A DNA stretch of 64,000 nucleotides from an uncultured Sinobacteraceae bacterium. GTDB lineage: Bacteria; Pseudomonadota; Gammaproteobacteria; Steroidobacterales; Steroidobacteraceae. Position numbers and translations under genes: made by a program. Below the pieces are notes generated by a model. That model was given only the letters and a program-made list of their open reading frames with translations. It did no database searches and had not been told where the DNA came from. This document shows positions 57,594 through 64,000 of the stretch, piece by piece. The stretch lies in the NCBI GenBank assembly GCA_937902995.1, contig CALEKY010000094.1, positions 62,001 through 126,000 of the forward strand. Direction: 5' to 3'. Within the stretch, counting starts at the first letter, position 1. Every line of letters starts with the position of its first letter.

Positions 57594-58675
57594 AGATTGG
57601 CATCATCGGCGCCGGCCAGCTCGGACGCATGCTGGCGCTCGCCGGCTATCCGCTTGGACTGCGCTTCGTTTTTCTCGATCAGAGCGAGGACGCCCCAGGC
57701 GCCCAGGTCGGCACGATCGTGCGGAGCGCGTTCGACGATCCTGCAGGGCTCGCCGAGCTGGCGCGCGCAGTCGACGCGATCACGTTCGAATTCGAGAACG
57801 TTCCCGTGACCGCGATCAGCGATCTGGCACGCGAAAAGCCTGTTCTGCCGCCGCCCGCAGCGCTCGGCGCATCGCAGGATCGACTGGACGAGAAATCGCT
57901 CTTTCGCGCGTTGCGTATTCCCACACCGCCCTTCGCCGCCGTCGATAGCCGTGCCGATCTTGCACGCGCCGTCGAATCCATCGGCCTGCCCGGCGTGCTG
58001 AAGACGCGTCGTCTGGGCTACGACGGACGCGGTCAATTCGTCCTGCGTACGAAGAAAGACATCGATCCCGCGTGGGGAGCGCTTGGCTCGGTGCCGCTCA
58101 TTTACGAAGGTTTCGTCGATTTCAGCCGCGAGGTGTCGATCATCGGCGTGCGCAGCACGAAGGGCGAAATCGCGTGCTATCCCCTATCGGCGAACACGCA
58201 CGCGGGGGGCATTCTGCGTTACACCGTGGCGCCGTATCGCAATGCCGCGCTCCAACGTCAGGCCGAAACGCATTTGAAGCGGCTGATGAAACATTTCGAT
58301 TACGCCGGCGTACTGACGATCGAATTCTTCGTCAAACGCGGCCAGCTCATCGCCAACGAAATGGCACCGCGCGTCCACAATTCCGGACACTGGACGATCG
58401 AAGGCGCCGAAACGAGTCAATTCGAAAACCACATTCGAGCCATTTTGGGCCTGCCGCTCGGAAGCACTCGTCCTATTGGCCACTCGGCGATGGTGAATTT
58501 CATCGGCACGATACCTGCACCCGACCGCGTTCTCGAGATCCCAGGCGTGCACTATCACAGCTACGGCAAGGAATCCCGCCCTAACCGCAAGCTCGGTCAT
58601 TGCACGATCGTCACCCCGAGTGCTGCGGCCCGCGACAAGGCGCTGCGTCGATTGTTGAAATTCGTGCGCGCCTGA
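57590..58675 (+). CDS. purK: 5-(carboxyamino)imidazole ribonucleotide synthase
   Basis: 361 residues. ATP-grasp enzyme making N5-CAIR from AIR, bicarbonate and ATP. IGIIGAGQLGRMLALAGYPL at the N-terminus, EFENVPVTAI, GVLKTRRLGYDGRGQFVLRT (the ATP-binding Lys), VDFSREVSIIGVRSTKG, NEMAPRVHNSGHWTIEGAET (metal-binding) and a C-terminal HSYGKESRPNRKLGHCTIV. Coupled to purE. 271 bp then separate it from the AAA-FHA gene. Confidence 0.96.
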   Translation: MKIGIIGAGQLGRMLALAGYPLGLRFVFLDQSEDAPGAQVGTIVRSAFDDPAGLAELARAVDAITFEFENVPVTAISDLAREKPVLPPPAALGASQDRLDEKSLFRALRIPTPPFAAVDSRADLARAVESIGLPGVLKTRRLGYDGRGQFVLRTKKDIDPAWGALGSVPLIYEGFVDFSREVSIIGVRSTKGEIACYPLSANTHAGGILRYTVAPYRNAALQRQAETHLKRLMKHFDYAGVLTIEFFVKRGQLIANEMAPRVHNSGHWTIEGAETSQFENHIRAILGLPLGSTRPIGHSAMVNFIGTIPAPDRVLEIPGVHYHSYGKESRPNRKLGHCTIVTPSAAARDKALRRLLKFVRA

Positions 58676-58817
58676 GACTTGCAGCGTCTGTCGAGGACGA
58701 CGCCTCGGCAATTATTGCGTGCTTGTAACGAACCGGGACGGGGGTTGATGCGTCTCTGCAACTCAGACTCCGACATCGGCGCCGAAGACCGTGACACTGT
58801 TCGACAAATCGATGTCC

Positions 58818-58919
58818 GATGGGGCAGGTTTTTTGAAACCACCCGTGGCACCCCGTACACTTGCCCCATCCGAGGGCTTGGCGGGTTAGAGAGCCTCCTC
58901 GAGTCATTGAGATAACCCG
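58818..58919 (+). promoter_or_regulatory. structured leader before the AAA-FHA gene
   Basis: GATGGGGCA at 58818-58826 pairs with TGCCCCATC at 58862-58870 around a 35-nt loop that itself contains GGTTT-TTTG-AAACC. Then CGGGTTA at 58882-58888 pairs with TAACCCG at 58913-58919. The second arm ends 27 nt before the ATG at 58947. No gene fits the 271-bp gap. Confidence 0.5.
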
Positions 58920-58946
58920 ACCCGAACATAGGCGCCCCAAGACTCC

Positions 58947-60257
58947 ATGTATCTCGAGCTGTTCAAGCTACAAGAGTTGCCGTTCCGCCTCACACCGGAC
59001 CCGGCATTTCTGTACCTCTCGAAACACCATGCACGCGCGAAGGCGTACATGGAGTCGACGATCTGGTTCACGGACGGTTTCGTGGTCATTACGGGCGAGA
59101 TCGGCTCCGGCAAGACCACGCTGATCGAAACCTTCCTGAAGGAGCTCGAAAAGGACGTCGTCGTCGCGCAGATCAGCCAGACCCAGGTGACGGCGGTCGA
59201 GTTCCTGCAATCGGTGTTGGTGCAGTTCGGCTTTCAGCCGTTCCGGATGAAGAAGGCGGAGCTGCTCGCGACGCTGAATCAATTCCTGATCGAACAGTAT
59301 GCGAACGGCCGCCGCGTCCTGCTGATCGTCGACGAAGCGCAGAATCTCTCGAACAAGGTACTCGAGGAGATCCGCCTGCTGTCGGGGATCGAAACGACGA
59401 AGGAAAAGGTACTGCGCATCATCCTCGCAGGCCAGCCGGAGCTCAACGACAAGCTGAATTCGCCGAATCTAGTGCAGCTCGCGCAACGCATCCGTCTGCG
59501 CTTCCATTTGACTGCACTATCGAAGGCGGATACCGCCGCGTACATTCAGCATCGTCTCGAAGTGGCCGGCTCGCAGGGGCGCGAAATCTTCCATCCGGAC
59601 ACCTATCCGCTGATCTACCGCTACACGGGCGGCATTCCGCGGCTCATCAACACGCTGTGCGACACGGCGATGATGTCCGCATTCGCCCGCGAGCGCGATC
59701 ACGTCACAGTGGAAGACGTGCAGGCGGCGATCGACGAGATGCAATGGGTCGAGTACACCGAGCGCTCGCAAAGAATGCCGGTGCTGCCGCCGCAGCATTC
59801 GCTCGTCAACGCACAGGCGCTCGAATCGGGCGAACGGCGCGTCGTACTCGGCCGCATTCTCGTCGGTTTCAACGGCCAGACGATTGCCGAGCGGGAGCTC
59901 ACGCCCGGCCGCTTCATCATTGGACGCACGCCGGACAACGATCTGCAGATCGACAGCAAGTACATCAGCCGTCATCACGCACAAATCGTCTCCTCGATGC
60001 ACAGCTCATTCGTCGAGGACCTGAACAGCACGAACGGCATTTATGTGCGCGCCAAACGCGTGCGTCGTCGGTTGCTCAACGACGGCGATGTCGTGCACAT
60101 CGGTCAGCACGAGATCATGTATTTCGACGAGCGCGCCTCGCGTCGCAACGCGCACGTGGAAACGGCGGACGATGTCGACGCGCTGCTCAAGCGCGAGATC
60201 GACGAAGAGGAAAACGAAGAAGACGATGCGGACTCGGTGTCCGCACAGCGCGGCTGA
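58947..60257 (+). CDS. ExeA/GspA-like AAA ATPase fused to FHA domain
   Basis: 436 residues. Residues ~1-270 are an ExeA/GspA-type AAA ATPase: LFKLQELPFRLTPDPAFLYL, Walker A GEIGSGKTT at 50-58, Walker B LLIVDEAQNL near 125-135, GQPELNDKL and a lid with YRYTGGIPRLINTLCDTAM. Residues ~325-395 are an FHA domain (GRFIIGRTPDNDLQIDSKYI, SRHHAQI, LNSTNGIYV). The tail is acidic (EEENEEDDADS). No secretin or GspB-like neighbour is present and there is no membrane helix, so it is not a normal type II secretion GspA. A phospho-Thr-recruited ATPase acting on a cell-envelope or polymer system is inferred. Confidence 0.88.
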   Translation: MYLELFKLQELPFRLTPDPAFLYLSKHHARAKAYMESTIWFTDGFVVITGEIGSGKTTLIETFLKELEKDVVVAQISQTQVTAVEFLQSVLVQFGFQPFRMKKAELLATLNQFLIEQYANGRRVLLIVDEAQNLSNKVLEEIRLLSGIETTKEKVLRIILAGQPELNDKLNSPNLVQLAQRIRLRFHLTALSKADTAAYIQHRLEVAGSQGREIFHPDTYPLIYRYTGGIPRLINTLCDTAMMSAFARERDHVTVEDVQAAIDEMQWVEYTERSQRMPVLPPQHSLVNAQALESGERRVVLGRILVGFNGQTIAERELTPGRFIIGRTPDNDLQIDSKYISRHHAQIVSSMHSSFVEDLNSTNGIYVRAKRVRRRLLNDGDVVHIGQHEIMYFDERASRRNAHVETADDVDALLKREIDEEENEEDDADSVSAQRG

Positions 60258-60302
60258 CCGCAGTCCGCTGCACGACGCACCGGTCAACCCGACCCGCGCG
60301 CG

Positions 60303-60542
60303 CTAATCATCCAGATTGTGGCTGTCGTACTCGGCTTGCCGCGTCCGGTAATCCTTGCGGCGCAGCCAGATCACGATGCCTGCAAGCATCGATAGCGATC
60401 CGAGCAGAAGCAACACACCGGGCAAGGTATCGGCAGTCGAGAACCACGCAAAGCCCAGTAACACCGCGCCCACGACCATGTAGACGTATGGCAGGAGCTC
60501 GTAAATCGGGCGTGCAATCCACATGATCGGACGGTTCTGCAA
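60303..60542 (-). CDS. small two-helix membrane protein, unknown
   Basis: 79 residues with two hydrophobic helices: LLPYVYMVVGAVLLGFAWF and LPGVLLLLGSLSMLAGIVIW, and a basic/charged C-terminus (RRKDYRTRQAEYDSHNLDD). Its orientation and size resemble small accessory membrane proteins, but no family is recognised. It converges with the AAA-FHA gene and lies downstream of tldD on the minus strand. Codon use is normal. Confidence 0.6.
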   Translation of the reverse strand: MQNRPIMWIARPIYELLPYVYMVVGAVLLGFAWFSTADTLPGVLLLLGSLSMLAGIVIWLRRKDYRTRQAEYDSHNLDD

Positions 60543-60602
60543 CAGGAAAGAAGATCCTAGCAGCGATACCCCCCACGGACGAGGGGCGGTTTAACGTTTT
60601 CT

Positions 60603-62120
60603 CTACCCTGCCGCAGTGCCGCCCACGGTGAGCCCGTCGACGCGCAATGTCGGCTGGCCCACTCCGACCGGAACGTCCTGGCCTTCCTTGCCGCACGTAC
60701 CGACGCCCTCGTCGAGCTTCAGGTCGTTGCCGACCATCGACACACGCTGCAACACATCGGGTCCATTGCCGATCAGCGTCGCTCCACGAACCGGGGCCGT
60801 CAGCTTGCCGTCTTCGATCAGATAGGCCTCGCTGGCCGAGAACACGAACTTGCCCGACGTGATGTCCACCTGTCCGCCGCCGAAATTGCGGCAATACAGA
60901 CCCTTCTTCACCGACGCGATGATCTCTTGCGGATCGTGCTTGCCCGCGAGCATGTACGTGTTCGTCATGCGCGGGAGCGTCATGTGCGCAAACGACTCGC
61001 GTCTGCCGTTACCGGTCGAACGTACGCCCATGAGGCGCGCATTCAGCTTGTCCTGCAGATAGCCACGCAAGATGCCGTTCTCGATCAACGTCGTGCATTG
61101 CGTCGGTGTGCCTTCGTCGTCGATGTTCAGCGAACCGCGGCGCGAGCCGAGCGTACCGTCGTCGACCACGGTGCATTCTTCGGAGGCGACGCGCTCGCCG
61201 ATCCGGCCCGTGAAGGCCGACGTTCCCTTGCGATTGAAGTCGCCTTCCAGACCATGACCGATCGCCTCGTGCAAGAGCACGCCGGGCCAACCCGGACCGA
61301 GCACTACGGTCATCGTGCCAGCGGGTGCGGGCACGGCTTCGAGATTCACGAGCGCGCCGCGCACCGCTTCGCGCACCTGATCCTTCCAGCGATCGTTCTC
61401 GAGAAAACGCGCGAAGGGGTAGCGTCCGCCGGCACCGCAATAACCCTGCTCGCGGCGTCCGTTGTGCTCGACGATCACGGAGACGTTCAAGCGCACGAGC
61501 GGACGCACATCGGCCGCCAGCGTTCCGTCGCTTGCCATCACGAGCACCACCTCGTGCGATCCCGACAAGCTCGCCATCACTTGTTTGACGCGCGGATCCA
61601 TGCGGCGCGCTTCGATATCGATCATCTCGAGCAGCCGCACCTTGTCGGCATCGCTCATGCCGTCGAGCGGATCGAGCGGCGAGTAGAGCCGGTGACCCGT
61701 CGACGCATGCCACGCTTGCAGCGAACCGTTCGCACCGCTGCGCGCGATCGCGCGCGCTGCTTGCGAAGCTTCGGCAAGCGCAGGAAGCACGATCTCGTCC
61801 GAATACGCAAAACCGGTTTTCTCGCCGGCCAGCGCGCGCACGCCCACGCCCTGCTCGATGTTGTGAGCCCCATCTTTGACGATACCGTCTTCGAGCGACC
61901 ACGATTCCTCGCGACTCAATTGGAAATACAGATCGGCGTAATCGACGCTGTACCCCATCACGCTGCCGAGCACGTTCGCGATACGGTCTTCGTCGAGGCC
62001 GGAGGGCGACAAAATCGTTTGCCGCGCAATATCGAGCGGCGTCGAAACGTCGACGAGGTTCGGCAGCTCGAGATGCAGGTTCGATGCGAGGGTTGGCCGT
62101 TGCGTCATAAGTAGGAGCAT
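60603..62120 (-). CDS. tldD: metalloprotease TldD
   Basis: 505 residues from ATG 62120; ATG 62108 is an alternative giving 501. Catalytic subunit of TldD-TldE with the zinc motif in LHEAIGHGLEGDFNRKGTSA (HExxxH) and a later Cys near GTCGKEG. Other family stretches: IEQGVGVRALAGEKTGFAYS, GGGQVDITSGKFVFSASEAY and LIGNGPDVLQRVSMVGNDL. It cleaves unstructured peptides inside a closed chamber. On the same strand as nitrilase and yhdP, whose order is conserved in pseudomonads. Confidence 0.95.
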   Translation of the reverse strand: MLLLMTQRPTLASNLHLELPNLVDVSTPLDIARQTILSPSGLDEDRIANVLGSVMGYSVDYADLYFQLSREESWSLEDGIVKDGAHNIEQGVGVRALAGEKTGFAYSDEIVLPALAEASQAARAIARSGANGSLQAWHASTGHRLYSPLDPLDGMSDADKVRLLEMIDIEARRMDPRVKQVMASLSGSHEVVLVMASDGTLAADVRPLVRLNVSVIVEHNGRREQGYCGAGGRYPFARFLENDRWKDQVREAVRGALVNLEAVPAPAGTMTVVLGPGWPGVLLHEAIGHGLEGDFNRKGTSAFTGRIGERVASEECTVVDDGTLGSRRGSLNIDDEGTPTQCTTLIENGILRGYLQDKLNARLMGVRSTGNGRRESFAHMTLPRMTNTYMLAGKHDPQEIIASVKKGLYCRNFGGGQVDITSGKFVFSASEAYLIEDGKLTAPVRGATLIGNGPDVLQRVSMVGNDLKLDEGVGTCGKEGQDVPVGVGQPTLRVDGLTVGGTAAG

Positions 62121-62135
62121 CCGATGGAGCGGCGC

Positions 62136-62951
62136 TCACATGCGCCGGTGAGTCAATGCAGGGAAGCGTGTTCGCAGGTCTTTTTGCAACGTGAGGTCGA
62201 TTTCGGCGAGAGCAAGCCCGGGCCCAGGCTCCGCGACCCGTGCGAGCACATGACCCCAAGGATCGACGATCAGCGAATCGCCATACGTTTCGCGGCCGTT
62301 CTCGTGAACGCCACCCTGCGCAGCACCAAGGACATAACACAGATTTTCCACGGCGCGCGCCCGCAGCAGTAGCTCCCAGTGAGCGCGACCTGTCGCCGCG
62401 GTAAACGCTGCCGGAACAGTGAATACCTCAGCACCCTGCGCCTGCAAGCTACGGAACAGCTCCGGAAATCGCACGTCGTAACACACCGAGAGTCCCACGT
62501 GGCCCACAGGCGTTGCAACGACGGTTGTTCCTTTGCCGGGCACAGTCGTCGCCGATTCCCGATACCGCTCTTCGCGTTCGGGAATGTCGACGTCGAACAT
62601 GTGAATCTTGTCGTATCGAGCGACGAAACGACCGTCCTCGCCGAACACGAGCGAGGCTGCAGCCACTCGGTCGGGCTCGCCCTCGACTCTGATCGGAATC
62701 GTTCCGCCGACGATCCAAAGACGAAGCTCTGCTGCCGTGTGTGCCAAGAACGCTTGGATGGGTCCTTCGCCGAGCGGCTCGGCAACCGCGATCTTCTCCG
62801 ACTCCTTCCGGCCCATGATGGCGAAGTTCTCCGGCAGCACTGCAAGCGTCGCACCGGCGGACTTGGCACGCTCGAGGAGCGTGCGCGCGGTTGCGAGATT
62901 CGCCTCGACGGAGGCGCCGGAAGTCATTTGGAGGACAGCGGCAAGGGCCAT
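62136..62951 (-). CDS. carbon-nitrogen hydrolase (Nit-type deaminated glutathione amidase-like)
   Basis: 271 residues, nitrilase superfamily with the catalytic Glu in LAVLPENFAIMG, Lys in ARYDKIHMFDVDIP and Cys in HVGLSVCYDVRFPELFR. The position between yhdP and tldD and the sequence fit the Nit1/YbeM-type amidase that repairs deaminated glutathione; other small amides are possible. The stop is 15 bp from the tldD start, so it is in one operon. Confidence 0.9.
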   Translation of the reverse strand: MALAAVLQMTSGASVEANLATARTLLERAKSAGATLAVLPENFAIMGRKESEKIAVAEPLGEGPIQAFLAHTAAELRLWIVGGTIPIRVEGEPDRVAAASLVFGEDGRFVARYDKIHMFDVDIPEREERYRESATTVPGKGTTVVATPVGHVGLSVCYDVRFPELFRSLQAQGAEVFTVPAAFTAATGRAHWELLLRARAVENLCYVLGAAQGGVHENGRETYGDSLIVDPWGHVLARVAEPGPGLALAEIDLTLQKDLRTRFPALTHRRM

Positions 62952-63038
62952 GCGTGCGTGATCAAGGAACTAATACGCCGGGAAACGGCTCTTGGACAGC
63001 GCCCGGCTTATCGGTGTTCGGCCGCCGCTTGTCAATCA

Positions 63039-64000
63039 TCAATTCACCCTGCTCTCTTTCGCTTCGGACGCATCGACACGCTCGACGAGAGGATCGTCCC
63101 ACGTGCCGGTGATTCGATAGTAGCCGCGCGCAATTCCTTTCAACGGCTCTTTGAACATCTGCGAGAACAACAGCAGCGCCGCACCGACCGCCGGGCCGCC
63201 CGCGATCGCACCCGCGACCGGAATGGATGCGCCGAGATTACCGGTCACGACGGCAGTCTGATCGAAATCCTGGCTGCTCAAGCCGGTGCGGCCCGCCACA
63301 CCGATTTCCGCGGCAGGTCCGCGCAACAGCAGATTGTTCGTGTACGCATTGCCTGCGCGCAATTCGAAATCGCCGTGGATCGTGTCGAAGCTCAAGCCCT
63401 TGTCCGTCAGGTCGCTGAAATCGAGCGCGAGACGTCGCGGCAATGCGGCGACACTGAACAATCCGAGCACGCGTCCTGCGCCTGGCTGAAGCATCAGCAA
63501 CTGCCCGGACTCCGCCTTGACCGAGATGGATCCGGACGCGCGCTGGATCAGGCTGCTATCGAAGCCGCCCGGCCACGAGAGTTGTGCACTCACTTCAGCC
63601 CGCTTGGCGTCGAGAAATTCCGTGTAGTTGAGTGCGCGTAGCGTTGCTCGGACATCCGTGCTCGTGATCTTCGCAGTCAGTTGCGAACGCTCGCCTTGCG
63701 GACCGATCAGCCACTCGCCCTGCGCTTCGGCCTGCACCGCGTCCTGCGCGATCGACAGCGAATCGATGCGCAGTCCGTTCGGCACACGCGTTGCGTACAA
63801 TTCCACGCCGCCGATGGGGTGACTCTCGAGATGCATGTCGCCGATGTGCACTCGCAGGCTCGGCCACTCCCGAGGATCGCGCGACTCCGTCCGTCCGCGT
63901 TCGCCGCTGCCGCGCGCGGCGCGTATCACCATGAGCCGCTCGAGATCGAGCGTCAGCGGTTGAGTGCCCTTGAAGCTCTCGGGGACGAGGATCTGTCCCT
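63039..64000 (-). CDS. yhdP: YhdP-family protein, C-terminal part (runs off window)
   Basis: The 3' end of a large gene. Its frame is open to the window edge, encoding GQILVPESFKG and LDLERL upstream of the ATG shown by the frame. The C-terminal ~320 residues are the AsmA-like beta-rich part: VELYATRVPNGLRIDSLSIA, LDFSDLTDKGLSFDTIHGDF, and LLLFSQMFKEPLKGIARGYY then TGTWDDPLVERV. YhdP is an inner-membrane AsmA-like protein (about 1,270 residues in E. coli) that helps phospholipid transport across the periplasm. Followed by nitrilase and tldD. Confidence 0.87.
   Translation of the reverse strand, partial: GQILVPESFKGTQPLTLDLERLMVIRAARGSGERGRTESRDPREWPSLRVHIGDMHLESHPIGGVELYATRVPNGLRIDSLSIAQDAVQAEAQGEWLIGPQGERSQLTAKITSTDVRATLRALNYTEFLDAKRAEVSAQLSWPGGFDSSLIQRASGSISVKAESGQLLMLQPGAGRVLGLFSVAALPRRLALDFSDLTDKGLSFDTIHGDFELRAGNAYTNNLLLRGPAAEIGVAGRTGLSSQDFDQTAVVTGNLGASIPVAGAIAGGPAVGAALLLFSQMFKEPLKGIARGYYRITGTWDDPLVERVDASEAKESRVN

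Noticed and set aside
60927..62114. 395-residue plus-strand frame over tldD
   Set aside because: Antisense shadow of a conserved gene with intact HExxxH; no motif of its own.

Overview
The window is GC-rich chromosomal DNA of a gammaproteobacterium. Three blocks of conserved order support this: ygfB-pepP-ubiH-ubiI divergent from zapB-like/zapA-6S RNA-5-formyltetrahydrofolate cyclo-ligase; lgt-thyA-folA; and the yhdP-nitrilase-tldD and pmbA-darP group. Ubiquinone genes (ubiH, a second ubiH/ubiI-type gene, coq7) and a classical CRP regulator agree. Gene content and the 7-bp intergenic repeats suggest a xanthomonad/Steroidobacter-like relative. That placement is inference; no 16S rRNA gene is present.

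Layout. 1-4.5 kb: 3' end of kynurenine 3-monooxygenase, a PhzF-family enzyme, a small membrane protein, a small HTH-like protein beside a palindromic site, and glmS. 4.5-6.7 kb: a small accessory patch with a broken ArsN2-like acetyltransferase, two small unknown proteins, a GNAT protein and an ankyrin fragment. 6.7-14.2 kb (mostly minus strand): MarC, an Old Yellow Enzyme, an FHA-GGDEF diguanylate cyclase, a YkgJ-type cysteine-cluster protein, folA, a SET-domain methyltransferase, thyA, lgt and rlmI. 14.2-26.3 kb: a thioredoxin/DUF255 protein, TfoX, HIT, DUF486, ComB, a fold-III ornithine decarboxylase, a Ycf46-like AAA ATPase, a Sua5-type tRNA-modification enzyme, a very large double-HtrA protease-like protein, and dgkA. 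26.3-31.1 kb: the glycine cleavage operon gcvT-gcvH-gcvPA-gcvPB behind a tandem glycine riboswitch. 31.2-38.1 kb: a DUF885 peptidase-like protein, ispG, phhB, an outer-membrane barrel, and a RimK-like ligase with an inactive-transglutaminase/7TM partner. 38.3-45.1 kb: the ubi/pepP/ygfB block, zapA, 6S RNA, the cyclo-ligase and an EVE-domain protein. 45.1-50.7 kb: a tiny lysine-rich gene with its own promoter and terminator, rpiA, a 1-kb repeat-rich gap ending in tRNA-Gln, rpsI, rplM, coq7, crp and rpe. 50.8-64 kb: djlA, purC, a histidine kinase, YihY, pmbA, darP, purE, purK, an AAA-FHA protein, a small membrane protein, tldD, a nitrilase-family amidase and the 3' part of yhdP.

Most of the window is housekeeping: folate/one-carbon metabolism (folA, thyA, gcv, cyclo-ligase), purines (purC, purE, purK), ubiquinone, and cell division/6S RNA. 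The least explained material is: (i) four intergenic spots carrying imperfect 7-bp tandem repeats of different unit sequence, each beside the 3' end of a gene; (ii) a duplicated tRNA-Gln 3' end plus terminator with inverted tRNA debris and twin hairpins; (iii) a self-contained gene for a protein of about 22 residues, more than half lysine, in the same genome as a SET-domain lysine-methyltransferase-like protein sitting in the thyA-folA operon; (iv) a double-HtrA protein like plant Deg7/yeast Nma111; and (v) an AAA-FHA fusion with a structured leader. No CRISPR array, insertion sequence, prophage or recognisable defence island was seen.
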